Assembly (NCBI RefSeq): GCF_001911425.1
Contig: NZ_MPPL01000001.1
Span: forward strand, 2,857,882-2,921,881
DNA from: Mucilaginibacter polytrichastri
Lineage (GTDB): Bacteria > Bacteroidota > Bacteroidia > Sphingobacteriales > Sphingobacteriaceae
Direction: 5' to 3'
DNA: 64,000 nt
The notes below the pieces were generated by a model, which saw nothing but the letters and a program-made list of their open reading frames with translations, did not search any database and had not been told where the DNA came from. Each line of letters opens with the position of its first letter. The stretch's first letter is position 1. Below are positions 35,435-44,842 of this stretch, in pieces. A program made the position numbers and the translations under genes.

Positions 35435-36202
35435 TCAGTTTTTATCCATTTTCATCACACCTTCACTCAGTAATTGGTAAAGGGTTTGTAAAAAAACATT
35501 ATCATCCAATAATTGCAGGTGAGCAGCTATGGTTTGCCTGTCATTACGCACCGCCGGGCCGGTTTGCACCACTGCCGGAAATTGCTGCTGAACTTTCACT
35601 GCCGTTTCCATAATTAATGGCCTTAACAGGTTAAAATCAAGCTGGTGCTGAGCCAATATTTTTTGCGCTACGTAGTATAAGTAATTAGGGAAATTACAGG
35701 CAAACACCGCCGAAAGGTGCAATATTTTCCGCTGGGCGCTATCAACCCGGTAAATATTATTGCTGATAGTTTGCCCCAGTTCAATCAGTTGTTTGGTGAT
35801 AGCTTCGTTTGCCCCCTCAATGCATAAGGGTACAGTGCGAAAATCCAGCTCTTTATCCTTGCTAAAGGTTTGTAAAGGGTAAAAAACGCCTGCATTGGCT
35901 GTTGCCTGCATTAAAACCTGTAATTCGGTAGCGCCTGATGTATGCACAATGAGTCGTTCATGTAGCACCAGCTGCTTTGCAACAGCCTCAATGGCATCAT
36001 CTTTAACTGCTATGATAAACAGATCTGTATCTGCCATAATCAGGCTGATATCATCAGTTGCTTCGGCCCCTACATGATAAGCTAATAGTGATGCATGCCC
36101 CATGTTAGGGCTATATACCTGCACTATACGATGCCCGGCATTTTTTAGGGCAGCAGCTAAGTGTGTACTAACGTTGCCCGAGCCTATCATTGTAATTCGC
36201 AT
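35435..36202 (-). CDS. Rossmann-fold oxidoreductase with DUF2520 domain
   Basis: A 255-aa protein related to ketopantoate and pyrroline-carboxylate reductases. The N-terminal dinucleotide motif is MIGSGNVSTHLA, and FIIAVKDDAIEAVA and HTSGATELQVL follow. The C-terminal helical half is the DUF2520 type. The substrate is unknown. In Bacteroidota the gene is often next to kdsC and maf. A TAATTTTG box (36229-36236, minus) could serve as its -7 element, making it the first gene of the run. Confidence 0.85.
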   Translation of the reverse strand: MRITMIGSGNVSTHLAAALKNAGHRIVQVYSPNMGHASLLAYHVGAEATDDISLIMADTDLFIIAVKDDAIEAVAKQLVLHERLIVHTSGATELQVLMQATANAGVFYPLQTFSKDKELDFRTVPLCIEGANEAITKQLIELGQTISNNIYRVDSAQRKILHLSAVFACNFPNYLYYVAQKILAQHQLDFNLLRPLIMETAVKVQQQFPAVVQTGPAVRNDRQTIAAHLQLLDDNVFLQTLYQLLSEGVMKMDKN

Positions 36203-36286
36203 ACTTTTTTTGTTACAATATTAAATACCAAAATTAACTTTTTAAAAAGTGCTATATTAGGGTCATCTGTTATTAATTGCTTCCTT

Positions 36287-37207
36287 ATGAAAATATTTAA
36301 AGTAATTACCGTAACTATTCTGTTTCTGCTGGTCACAATAAGTATTTTAATAGGAGGCTTATACCTCTTAAAAGATCAGGAAAAGAAAAAAATTACTGAT
36401 GCTGACCGTAAAAACGCAGGCGGTCAATATGTGATGCTGGGCCACGGTTATACACACTACCAGATAGCCGGGCCCGATACTGGTAAAGCAGTTATACTGA
36501 TCCATGGCTTTAGTGTTCCCTATTATATTTGGGATGGCACCTTTGAATATTTGGTTAAGCAAGGATTCAGGGTTATTCGTTACGATATGTATGGCAGGGG
36601 TTTCTCCGATCGCCCATACATCAGTTATAATAAAGCCCTGTATATGGATCAGCTTAGTGAATTGATCACTAAACTTCATTTACGTACACCCGTTAGTTTG
36701 GCAGGTATTTCATTTGGCGGCGAAGTTACTACCGATTTTGCCTGCCTGCACCCCGAGCTTGTAAACAAAGTGGTATTGATTGATCCCGGATATAAGAATG
36801 TGCGGCCTGCAGTACCCCAGTTTGTAACCATATTTGAAGAAGCCATTACCGCCGACGACCGTGCAATGGGGCAATTAAGCGATTTTAAATACCCGCTCAA
36901 ACATCCCCATTGGGTAACGCAATATAAAGTACAAATGGGCTACAAAAACTTCAGGTGGGCCATTGCGTCAACCTTTTATAATTACCCATATAACGGACTT
37001 GAAAGCAGCGCTTGCCTTAACACTAATAACAAACCGGTGCTATTAATCTGGGGAAAAGAAGACCAGACTGTGCCCTTTAAATACAGCGACTCGATACGAA
37101 GTGTATTAAAAACAGATTTCTTCCCGGTTGCTGATGCAGCTCACCTGCCATCTATTGAAAAAGCTGATACGGTTAATGCTAAGATTACGTCGTTTTTAAA
37201 ACAGTAA
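36287..37207 (+). CDS. Alpha/beta hydrolase, membrane-anchored
   Basis: A 306-aa hydrolase with an N-terminal membrane anchor (about residues 5-27, VITVTILFLLVTISILIGGLYLL). The fold motifs are VILIHGFSVPYYIWD (oxyanion loop), LAGISFGGEVT (nucleophile Ser in GxSxGG), the acid in WGKEDQTVPF and the His in ADAAHLPSIE. The substrate is not predictable. I start at the ATG at 36287. The frame runs further upstream but would overlap the divergent DUF2520 gene. Its TAA overlaps the next ATG (TAATG). Confidence 0.87.
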   Translation: MKIFKVITVTILFLLVTISILIGGLYLLKDQEKKKITDADRKNAGGQYVMLGHGYTHYQIAGPDTGKAVILIHGFSVPYYIWDGTFEYLVKQGFRVIRYDMYGRGFSDRPYISYNKALYMDQLSELITKLHLRTPVSLAGISFGGEVTTDFACLHPELVNKVVLIDPGYKNVRPAVPQFVTIFEEAITADDRAMGQLSDFKYPLKHPHWVTQYKVQMGYKNFRWAIASTFYNYPYNGLESSACLNTNNKPVLLIWGKEDQTVPFKYSDSIRSVLKTDFFPVADAAHLPSIEKADTVNAKITSFLKQ

Positions 37208-37872
37208 TGATTAATACCTTAAGCTTCATTTCACTATTGTGCCATTTATGGTTACAACATCCAACCCATGTAAAGAATAAGTCCCTATATAAAACTCCCA
37301 AAGCACTGTTCGAATTACAAAACAGGCATAAAGATTACTACGATGATTGTGTTTTCACAAAACGCTATTCCATAAGCCAACGCTTAAAGAAATATCCCTT
37401 TGTTGAAGCATCAAAGATAGTTGTAGTTTCTTATCACGCTGAAGAGCCTGAGCCAAATATATACATTGGAAAGGATGGGAAACGGTTTAACCCCGATTCC
37501 GTGAGAATTCAGCTTCCAACAGGTTTGCACATCAAAGAAGGAAAAATTGATACGAGAACGTTAACCGAATTTATTGCGCTAAATGAGCAGCAAATTAATG
37601 CTTTGACGAATATTATTTTTAATACCGATTATCGTTTAAAAGATGAGATTGCCGGTTTTTCGCAGGGAACTTGCTTTGAGCCAAGAAACGCTCTTATCTT
37701 TTTGGATAGAAATGGAAAAGTATTTGATTACATAGAGATTTGCTTTGAATGCCAAAATGCGAAATCACTCTCACAAAGAATAGGCATAGGAACGTTGTGC
37801 AATCAAAAATATGATATACTAAAGAAGTATTTTATCAGCCTGGGAATTAAAACCGGGACACTACAAAATTAA
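37207..37872 (+). CDS. Hypothetical protein (221 aa)
   Basis: A basic, mostly soluble protein starting with a short hydrophobic stretch (LSFISLLCHLWL) that might be a weak signal. I do not recognise a named family. The best preserved-looking part is CFEPRNALIFLDRNGKVFDYIEICFEC (about residues 156-182), which contains three cysteines. Translation is coupled to the hydrolase through TAATG. It is slightly AT-richer than its neighbours and ends at a strong terminator. Confidence 0.7.
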   Translation: MINTLSFISLLCHLWLQHPTHVKNKSLYKTPKALFELQNRHKDYYDDCVFTKRYSISQRLKKYPFVEASKIVVVSYHAEEPEPNIYIGKDGKRFNPDSVRIQLPTGLHIKEGKIDTRTLTEFIALNEQQINALTNIIFNTDYRLKDEIAGFSQGTCFEPRNALIFLDRNGKVFDYIEICFECQNAKSLSQRIGIGTLCNQKYDILKKYFISLGIKTGTLQN

Positions 37873-37904
37873 GAAGCCTGATCAATTAGATTGATCAGGC
37901 TTCT
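37872..37904. terminator. Bidirectional terminator before ccmF
   Basis: A 14-bp stem, AGAAGCCTGATCAA (37872-37885) with TTGATCAGGCTTCT (37891-37904), loop TTAGA, and TTTGTTT to the right. It ends the plus-strand hydrolase pair and probably ccmF on the minus strand. Confidence 0.85.
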
Positions 37905-37926
37905 TTGTTTACGAATTTATACTCCG

Positions 37927-40428
37927 TTATGCTTTTTGCAACTTACCTGGTTTCGCACTTTTACTTTCTGCGTTAGCTTCTGCAATTCTCAGCTCTTTAT
38001 TTCTGCGGAAGATTGACATCAGGAAGCCAATAACCATAATAATGGTACCAGACCAGAAGAAGTTAATGTAAGGGAAATTAATAGCCTTCATTACAATATA
38101 TGGTTTCTTGCTCTCCGGTTGTTGGAAAACCTGGATCTCAACTTTGTTTTGCTCCGGGATAATTTTAGAGAAACGCAGTTTTAAACCGGCATCATCAACC
38201 TTACGGGCAAAGTCAAAAGCATTGCCGCCTTTGATCATAAATACAGGCTCGGCTTTATAAGTTTTTTCGTGCGAAAAGATCTCGAATGCTGCACCAACGG
38301 CAACATCGGTACCTTTTAACGGGATGTTTTCTACGTGGCTTTCTTTATTAAGGCTTTTTAAAACCATAAAACCTTCTCTAAAACGGATGGTATCACCAAC
38401 GGCAACTTCATGCGATACCGGGGCATCGTAGTTTTTATCATCATCTGTTTCGCTGTGGCCGCCATCTTCGCCATCCAGATCGGCCTTAATTGGCGCCATG
38501 GTAACGTGTGTGTACAGATCATGAAACAGGTAATGCTTGGTGTCCGGCGATGAAACCAATCCCATCTTGTTGTTAGCCTGCGAATTTGGTTTCAACACAA
38601 ACTCTTCCGTCACTTTACCGGCCGCATTTATCTTTTTATAATCAACCTTAAAGTAGTGGTTAGGCGCAACTACCGAATCGCCAAAATAAGTTACTGTATA
38701 ACCACCCATTTGGATAGGCTGGTTTTTGTACAGCATAATGTTTTCTTTCGGGTTTGATGTTTTGGCAAATTCATCACCGTAACCAATACCGCTATTATTC
38801 TGCGAAACCACAGTGCTTGTACCTGCAGCAATAAGTGCACCTACCAGTATCAGGCCAAACCCGATGTGCGCCACGGCAGATCCGGCTAGTTTTACCTTGC
38901 CTTTCAATACATCAGCCAGTACCTTAGCATTTGCCAGTACGGTGAACACTGCCCCCATCATTACCAGCGAGAATACAAAGTGGAGTTTGTAGATACCGGT
39001 TACATAGATAATCAGTCCGCCTACTAAAACAGAGAATACCAGGTACACTACAGCAGTGATAAAAAACCTTGCGCTATCTGTTTTTTTATACTTTAAAAAC
39101 TGTGCAAAACCTGTAAGCAGAGTTACTACTACTGCAAACGAGGCTTGTATTACGTTGTAATGTTTAATAGGCTCTGTAGGCGGGGCCAGTTTAGTGCCGA
39201 AGATCCAGTTCCAAACGGGGATAGAGGTAACCAGCGTTAGGTGGAAACATGACAGGCCTAAAAATATAGCGCCCACAAACATCCAAAACTCGCGCGAATA
39301 AGTTTCCTCGTCTTTTTTGGTAATTGGCAGTTCTTTCCAGCGGGATACCACCAGGTAAATACAGATAGCCAAAAATATCAGCACATCTATAACCAGGTGC
39401 CATTTCATCCCCAGGTCGGTAAAAGCGTGTACCGAAGTTTCGCCCAAAATACCACTACGGGTAAGGAAAGATGCATATAGTACCAGCACAAAGCTGATTA
39501 ATACTAAAAAAGTAGCTGTAAAATAAGAGTGACCAGTATTTTTGTAAACAATCAGCACGTGTACGGCAGCAATAAGGGTTAACCACGGGATAACCGAAGC
39601 ATTCTCTACCGGGTCCCAGGCCCAAAAACCGCCAAAATTTAATGATTCATAAGCCCAGAATGAACCCATAATAATACCAGTACCTAATACCATTACGGCA
39701 AACAAAGCATAAGATATAGCAGGCTGAACCCACTCTTTATACCTCCGCTGCCATAAACCTGCTACAGCATAAGCAAACGGAATTACCATTGATGCAAAGC
39801 CTAAGAACAAGGTTGGCGGGTGGATAACCATCCAGTAATTTTGCAGCAGCGGGTTTAAACCGTTACCATCCTTTATAAAAGTAAGATAATCCGGGCGACT
39901 GAAAATTGGCCCTTCAATAGCCTGGCGTAACAGGATGAACGGCGAGCTACCTACGCGTGTACCAAATAACTCCACACCTATAAGCATAGAAGCCAGTAAG
40001 GTTTGTGATAGGGCAATAACCGTCATCACCGGTTTTTCAAAAGTCTTGGCTTTCCAGATCATTAGGTTACCTAAAACCGCCTGCCAGAAACCCCACAGCC
40101 AGAAACTACCCTCCTGCCCTTCCCAATAACTGGAAATGATGTAATATACAGGCAACTTACGCGATGAGTGCGCCCAGGCGTAATGGTATTCGAAAAGGTT
40201 ATTGTAAATGATGTAGAATAAACATGCACCAATACTTACTACAGAGAGGCTGTTCACAAAAAAGCTTATTCGCCCTAAAAAGAACCACGATTTGTCGAGC
40301 TTATTAGTGGAGGTAGTTGCAAAGTAATAGCTGATGGCCGATAAAAGCGCAGAACCGAATGCTAAAATAATAAAGAACTGGCCTAAGTGGCCCGGTAAAA
40401 GGTGTTCGCCTTTAAAAGCTGTATCCAT
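37927..40428 (-). CDS. ccmF: Cytochrome c haem lyase CcmF (CcsA family)
   Basis: An 833-aa protein with about 15 membrane segments that ligates haem from CcmE to apocytochrome c. The WWD domain is clear (GGFWAWDPVENASVIPWL, about residue 265), preceded by YYIISSYWEGQEGSFWLWGFW, WMVIHPPTLFLGF and RSGILGETSVHAF with conserved His residues. A large periplasmic domain precedes the last membrane helix (FFWSGTIIMVIGFLMSIF). It is encoded 5 bp after ccmE. Confidence 0.94.
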   Translation of the reverse strand: MDTAFKGEHLLPGHLGQFFIILAFGSALLSAISYYFATTSTNKLDKSWFFLGRISFFVNSLSVVSIGACLFYIIYNNLFEYHYAWAHSSRKLPVYYIISSYWEGQEGSFWLWGFWQAVLGNLMIWKAKTFEKPVMTVIALSQTLLASMLIGVELFGTRVGSSPFILLRQAIEGPIFSRPDYLTFIKDGNGLNPLLQNYWMVIHPPTLFLGFASMVIPFAYAVAGLWQRRYKEWVQPAISYALFAVMVLGTGIIMGSFWAYESLNFGGFWAWDPVENASVIPWLTLIAAVHVLIVYKNTGHSYFTATFLVLISFVLVLYASFLTRSGILGETSVHAFTDLGMKWHLVIDVLIFLAICIYLVVSRWKELPITKKDEETYSREFWMFVGAIFLGLSCFHLTLVTSIPVWNWIFGTKLAPPTEPIKHYNVIQASFAVVVTLLTGFAQFLKYKKTDSARFFITAVVYLVFSVLVGGLIIYVTGIYKLHFVFSLVMMGAVFTVLANAKVLADVLKGKVKLAGSAVAHIGFGLILVGALIAAGTSTVVSQNNSGIGYGDEFAKTSNPKENIMLYKNQPIQMGGYTVTYFGDSVVAPNHYFKVDYKKINAAGKVTEEFVLKPNSQANNKMGLVSSPDTKHYLFHDLYTHVTMAPIKADLDGEDGGHSETDDDKNYDAPVSHEVAVGDTIRFREGFMVLKSLNKESHVENIPLKGTDVAVGAAFEIFSHEKTYKAEPVFMIKGGNAFDFARKVDDAGLKLRFSKIIPEQNKVEIQVFQQPESKKPYIVMKAINFPYINFFWSGTIIMVIGFLMSIFRRNKELRIAEANAESKSAKPGKLQKA

Positions 40429-40433
40429 TCAAA

Positions 40434-40844
40434 TTAAATATTAGCCGTTTTGGCTTTGGTTTCTGTGATCTCTACTTTATCCTGCGTGTATTTAGACGGG
40501 CACTTCATCAAAATTTTTGAAGCATGGAACTCATTACCCTGCATTTGGCCGGTTAATACAATTTGCTCCGAACGCTCAAAATCTTGTGGTTTGGTACCCG
40601 TAAAAACAATTTTACACTCCTGGCCTTTGTTATCGGTCATGTAAAAAGAGAAGTAATTGGCATCCTTGTGGGCATCGTAATACAGTTGTTTGTCTTTAAC
40701 TAAATGGCCAACAACCTGTAACGAACTCGTTGTTTTTGCAGCATCTTTAAAAGAACCGTATGTACTGGAGCTTGAATATGTACTGATGATAACCGCTATT
40801 GCGACAGCAATTACGATGATGCCGATGATTGAACTTTTTTTCAT
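40434..40844 (-). CDS. ccmE: Haem chaperone CcmE, CxxxY type
   Basis: A 136-aa periplasmic haem carrier with one N-terminal anchor (about residues 5-21) and an OB-fold. The haem-attachment site, normally HxxxY, reads C115-P-S-K-Y119. From general knowledge this Cys-type CcmE is a recognised variant of some anaerobes and archaea. I start at the ATG at 40844, which precedes the membrane anchor. The longer frame begins in the promoter. ccmF follows 5 bp later. A possible -7 box (TATTTTTG, minus, 40875-40882) lies 30 bases upstream. Confidence 0.9.
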   Translation of the reverse strand: MKKSSIIGIIVIAVAIAVIISTYSSSSTYGSFKDAAKTTSSLQVVGHLVKDKQLYYDAHKDANYFSFYMTDNKGQECKIVFTGTKPQDFERSEQIVLTGQMQGNEFHASKILMKCPSKYTQDKVEITETKAKTANI

Positions 40845-40980
40845 GAATAATTTGGTTTCCTGAAAACTGAACTGCAAAAATACAAAACGTGTGGCTAATA
40901 ATGTTTATTACAGCACATATCTCTTATTTAGAATCGTTCTTTGGTAATTAATTCAAAAGCGAGTAAAGAACCGGGGCGCC

Positions 40981-41014
40981 TGACAAATTTGTCATTGCAT
41001 TGACAAATTTGTGA
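40981..41014. promoter_or_regulatory. Paired palindromic operators upstream of ccmE
   Basis: TGACAAATTTGTCA (40981-40994) is a perfect 14-bp palindrome, and TGACAAATTTGTGA (41001-41014) repeats it with one change, exactly 20 bp later (about two helix turns). Both lie between the gdhA terminator and the ccmE promoter. They look like two tandem sites for one dimeric regulator, bound on the same face of DNA. The family is unknown. The geometry recalls CRP/FNR-type sites. Confidence 0.55.
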
Positions 41015-41025
41015 AATTATCCATC

Positions 41026-41060
41026 AAAAAAAGCCACTCTGCAATGCAAAGCGGCTTTTC
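41026..41060 (-). terminator. Terminator of gdhA
   Basis: AAAAGCC (41029-41035) pairs with GGCTTTT (41053-41059), with TGCA/TGCA pairing inside. On the minus strand the stem is followed by seven T residues. Confidence 0.75.
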
Positions 41061-41061
41061 T

Positions 41062-41089
41062 ATCTTGATTCTTATTTCTTGATTCTATT
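41062..41089. repeat. CAAGAATCAAGA-type microrepeat (inverted orientation)
   Basis: atcttgattcttatttcttgattcta, the reverse-complement form of the AGAATCAAGA word family, just after gdhA. Confidence 0.5.
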
Positions 41090-41095
41090 AAAAGA

Positions 41096-42529
41096 TCACG
41101 GCCAGATACCTAAATTTTGGTATGACACTGCGATTTTATTAATAGAGCCTACTAATGCAGCGGTACGCAAAGTATCAATTTTGCTTTCGCCTTTGAATAT
41201 CTCGCGGATCTCGTGGTATGAACGGATCATGGTGTCTTCTAAGCCAGAGTTTACCAACTCTAACTCAGATGCACCTTTGATAATCGTAGTACGTTGTAAA
41301 GGCGTTAATGAAGTACCTGTAATACCCTCAACCATGTTAACCAGGTTAAGATTCGAGTTTTCTTCGAAACGGCGGTTCATACGGCCAAATGCCACGTGCG
41401 AAAGGTTTTTTAACCATTCGAAATATGATACGGTAACACCACCGGCGTTAGCATACATATCCGGGATAATCATACCACCAGCTTCATAAAATGCAGCCTC
41501 CGCTTCGGGGCTGGTTGGCCCGTTGGCACCTTCTGCAATAATTTTGGTTTGCAGGCGGCCAACGTTTTCAGCAGTAATCTGATTCTCCAGCGCTGCAGGT
41601 ACTAATATATCACATGGTTGCTCTAGGCCTTCTCCTGAGTTTTTAAATTCTTTTGCACCAGGGTATCCTAAAATAGATCCGGTTTCTTTACGATGATTAA
41701 ATACGGCTTCAACATCTAAACCGTTATCGTTGTAGATAGCGCCTTCAAACTCGCAAAGGCCAACGATGATGGCACCAAATTCGGCCAAAAACTTAGCTGA
41801 GTAAAAGCCCACATTACCTAAACCCTGTACAATTACCCTTTTACCGGCAATACCAGCGGTTAGGCCAATCTTTTGCATATCCTCACCAACGCTCACACAC
41901 TCACGGATGGCAATCGCCACACCACGACCGGTAGCTTCTCTTCTACCGGCAATACCGTGCAATGCAATTGGTTTACCGGTAACGCAGCCCAAAGCGTCCA
42001 GCTGGCCCGGGTTCATGGTTGCGTATGTATCGGCAATCCAGCTCATCTCGCGTTCGCCCGATCCATAATCTGGTGCGGGTACGTCGATACTTGGACCGAT
42101 GAAATTCTTTTTAATTAACTCTACTGTATAACGGCGGGTTATATTTTCAAGCTCTTGTACGGTATAGTTTTTTGGGTTGATTTTGATACCACCTTTTGCA
42201 CCACCAAACGGCACATTTACAATGGCACATTTGTAGGTCATTAAGGCAGCAAGCGCCATTACTTCGTCCTCATTAACCATTTCGCTGTAGCGGATACCGC
42301 CTTTGGTTGGCGACTGGTGGTGCGAGTGCTCTACACGCCATGCATCAATAACCTCGAAACCGTTTCCTTTACGGATAGGGAAACGGAAACGGTAAACACT
42401 ATTACATGATTTAATCTGATCTAACAAACCTGCATCATGTTTGGTGAATTGGGCTGCGTAATCAAAGTTTTTACATACGTCTCCAAAAAAGTGGGTGTCC
42501 CCGTATGCGGCATTCATATTATTAGCCAT
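41096..42529 (-). CDS. gdhA: Glutamate dehydrogenase (Glu/Leu/Phe/Val dehydrogenase family)
   Basis: A 477-aa enzyme for reversible reductive amination of 2-oxoglutarate. The catalytic region [15 protein letters not shown] (substrate Lys), [25 protein letters not shown] and [20 protein letters not shown] are seen, and the Rossmann motif is [17 protein letters not shown]. The protein is longer than E. coli GdhA, and cofactor preference is not certain. It sits between ccmE and ccmD and ends in its own terminator, so it seems an insertion in the ccm order rather than a functional partner. Confidence 0.93.
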   Translation of the reverse strand: MANNMNAAYGDTHFFGDVCKNFDYAAQFTKHDAGLLDQIKSCNSVYRFRFPIRKGNGFEVIDAWRVEHSHHQSPTKGGIRYSEMVNEDEVMALAALMTYKCAIVNVPFGGAKGGIKINPKNYTVQELENITRRYTVELIKKNFIGPSIDVPAPDYGSGEREMSWIADTYATMNPGQLDALGCVTGKPIALHGIAGRREATGRGVAIAIRECVSVGEDMQKIGLTAGIAGKRVIVQGLGNVGFYSAKFLAEFGAIIVGLCEFEGAIYNDNGLDVEAVFNHRKETGSILGYPGAKEFKNSGEGLEQPCDILVPAALENQITAENVGRLQTKIIAEGANGPTSPEAEAAFYEAGGMIIPDMYANAGGVTVSYFEWLKNLSHVAFGRMNRRFEENSNLNLVNMVEGITGTSLTPLQRTTIIKGASELELVNSGLEDTMIRSYHEIREIFKGESKIDTLRTAALVGSINKIAVSYQNLGIWP

Positions 42530-42572
42530 AATTAAAATATTGAGTATATAATTGGTTTAAATACAGTGAAAA

Positions 42573-42782
42573 CTATTTATCGTTTTCAAGTTTTTTCAAA
42601 CGCCTGTCAATTGTGAATAAATAGATAGCCAATCCAATAAAAACAATGGTTATGGTGGCTACCACAACATATATTCTACCACTACTGCGAAGCGTGTCTG
42701 CCATCTCTACATCCTGGCCCGGCTGGGCAAAAACAGGTATAAAACTGATGAGCAGCAGTACTATAAGGGCAATTTTCTTCAT
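42573..42782 (-). CDS. CcmD-like small membrane protein
   Basis: A 69-aa protein with a signal-like N-terminus (MKKIALIVLLLISFIPVFAQ) and one further membrane helix (IYVVVATITIVFIGLAIYLFTIDRRLKKLE) ending in charged residues, the layout of CcmD, which helps release haem-loaded CcmE from CcmABC. It begins 1 bp after ccmC ends, a CcmC-CcmD order found in many Ccm clusters. I start at the ATG at 42782. The frame goes 10 residues further into ccmC. Confidence 0.75.
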   Translation of the reverse strand: MKKIALIVLLLISFIPVFAQPGQDVEMADTLRSSGRIYVVVATITIVFIGLAIYLFTIDRRLKKLENDK

Positions 42783-42783
42783 A

Positions 42784-43458
42784 TTATTCAATCGCATTTT
42801 TTTTGTATTCAATCAGGCTGATGCGGTAGCGAACCGAGGCTATCCATACGCCCATAAAGCTCCATGCTATAAACGCAGGGTAAAGCACCACACGCATGCG
42901 GTTATCCAGATCCAGCTTACCAAAGGCAGGGTTACCACCATTGCCGGGGTGTAATGAATCTGTCATGCGCGGTAATATCATAATTAGCACCACCATTACC
43001 GGGAAGGCAAATATGTTATATACTGCCGAAATTTTGGCGCGTTTTTGTTCTTCATCGATAGAGTTACGCAACACCAGGTAGGCACAATAAAGCAAAAAGG
43101 CAATAGCTGCACTGTTTTGCTTAGGGTCGTTGCTCCAATATTCGCCCCAGGTATACTTGGCCCACATCATACCGGTAACCAAACCCACTACAAAGAAAAA
43201 CACACCTGTATTGGCGCATTCAACTGCAATAAGATCGTGCTCGGGTTTGCCTGTCATCAGGTATTTGATGCTGTAAACCACCGATATGGTAAAGACTGTA
43301 AACATGGCCATCCACATAGGTACGTGAAAATAAACATTTCGGATGGTTTCGTGCATAATGGGCAGCCGGGGTACTCCCAAAAGCAGGCCTGCAACTAACG
43401 TGTAAAGGATAACAAGTACGGTAAGTACTTTCCACCAGGTTTGATAAATAAACTTCAT
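42784..43458 (-). CDS. ccmC: Haem exporter/handling protein CcmC
   Basis: A 224-aa protein with six membrane segments and a WWD-like loop (MMWAKYTWGEYWSNDPKQNSA), plus His residues in PIMHETIRNVYFHVPMW and MTDSLHPGN that are candidate haem ligands. It moves haem to CcmE. I start at MKFIYQTWW (43458). A TAGCTTTG box on the minus strand (43477-43484) suggests its own promoter. The genes that usually precede it are separated from it here. Confidence 0.9.
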   Translation of the reverse strand: MKFIYQTWWKVLTVLVILYTLVAGLLLGVPRLPIMHETIRNVYFHVPMWMAMFTVFTISVVYSIKYLMTGKPEHDLIAVECANTGVFFFVVGLVTGMMWAKYTWGEYWSNDPKQNSAAIAFLLYCAYLVLRNSIDEEQKRAKISAVYNIFAFPVMVVLIMILPRMTDSLHPGNGGNPAFGKLDLDNRMRVVLYPAFIAWSFMGVWIASVRYRISLIEYKKNAIE

Positions 43459-43575
43459 TTGTTTAGAAAAACGCAGCAAAGCTAAGCAAATAACACAATT
43501 TTATTATGCGTGCATAGAAGATTTACAATAGTAATATTGTTACCTGCCTATTGCTGTGTTAAGTTATAATAAAAG

Positions 43576-44766
43576 TTAGTTTTTGGTATCAGCAGGCACA
43601 TAATCCACCGGTAACATTTCGGCCACTTTTGATAACGACCACGCCCCTTCGAGCATGGTACTATCCGGCGAAAGCACAATACCATTGGTATCAAAAAATG
43701 CATAGTTGCCGTACAGGTTTATGATACTGGTTTCGAAGTTTTCCATATCAAGTGGGCGAAACAGATCTTTAAAATAAACGGTTTCGCGCCTGCGGGTATA
43801 AACTACATACAGATATTTGGGGAAGGCTATAGCAAACACTCCCGGGTCTTCTGTTTTATGCAACACGTCTTCTACCTTAAGTGGCTGGCGGATTAAGTTT
43901 TCATCATATTTAGAAAGTTCTGACAGGCCTACCCAGTAGTTGAGTGAATCGCGGTTAGTCATTCTAAATTTATCAATCTTTTGCTGTATCACCTCCTCTT
44001 CGGGCCGTTTGCGATTGGGCTTACGCTGTAGTATCCTGATCACAAAGCCATCCTTATCCATTGTATTGGTGGCAAGTGATCTGTAAAAATGCATAGCAGA
44101 ACCATAATACAGTTCTTCCCGTCGGGCTGCCCATTTCTTTTTCTGCTCGGCCGTGCCGGGTAGTTCCTGGTATAGTACCTTGCCCGTCCAAGATATAATA
44201 TGGTTCAGATAATCTGTTTTAAATGACTTTAGTAAAATTTTTACCTTATAACCCAAGGCATAGTTATCAATATCCAAAAAATCATACGAATAGCCTTCTA
44301 AATAACGCTTAGTTTTATGATTCAGCAGGTTAAGATCTTTTGGGTTAAGGATTCGGCATTTTTTGGCATCCTCAGAAGTACCTAAAAAGTCGTGTACAAA
44401 GTTGTCGTAGTTCCTCTTCCAGCTGCCGCCGCTGGTAATTACCACTTCGCGCAGTTCGGTAACTTTAGGAACCATTTCTGCCTCCACAGTTACGGGCTTG
44501 GCTCCCACTAATATGGTTTGCATATAATCTTCGTAACCTACGGTGGTTACTACCAGTTCGTACTGCCCGGGCCGTACACCACTCAGGGTAAAGCTACCAT
44601 CCTCGCCGGTAACGGTGCCAAATGTGGCATTACTTAAAAATACACTGGCTTTGGCCAATGGGGCATGGCTGGATTTTACTGTAACCTTACCTGTAATAGT
44701 CCCGTTTTGGGCCTGGCAATTAACTACCAGAAAGAAACCCATAAACAGCATTAGTAATGAACGCAT
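43576..44766 (-). CDS. Secreted carboxypeptidase-regulatory-like domain protein
   Basis: A 396-aa exported protein. A signal peptide (about residues 1-20, ending CQAQ) is followed by a carboxypeptidase D-type beta-sandwich (GTITGKVTVKSSHAPLAKASVFLSNATFGTVTGEDGSFTLSGVRPGQYELVVTTVGYEDY), typical of Bacteroidota surface proteins. The remaining 280 residues have no motif I recognise and contain no plug or barrel, so this is not a TonB-dependent receptor. It lies between ccmC and ccmB and its role there is unclear. Confidence 0.8.
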   Translation of the reverse strand: MRSLLMLFMGFFLVVNCQAQNGTITGKVTVKSSHAPLAKASVFLSNATFGTVTGEDGSFTLSGVRPGQYELVVTTVGYEDYMQTILVGAKPVTVEAEMVPKVTELREVVITSGGSWKRNYDNFVHDFLGTSEDAKKCRILNPKDLNLLNHKTKRYLEGYSYDFLDIDNYALGYKVKILLKSFKTDYLNHIISWTGKVLYQELPGTAEQKKKWAARREELYYGSAMHFYRSLATNTMDKDGFVIRILQRKPNRKRPEEEVIQQKIDKFRMTNRDSLNYWVGLSELSKYDENLIRQPLKVEDVLHKTEDPGVFAIAFPKYLYVVYTRRRETVYFKDLFRPLDMENFETSIINLYGNYAFFDTNGIVLSPDSTMLEGAWSLSKVAEMLPVDYVPADTKN

Positions 44767-44842
44767 AGTATTAACCGGAATTTACAACAAGTATAGCTAT
44801 TGAAAATGAAGTGTTGGTGAACCTAATAGAAATATTAACATT

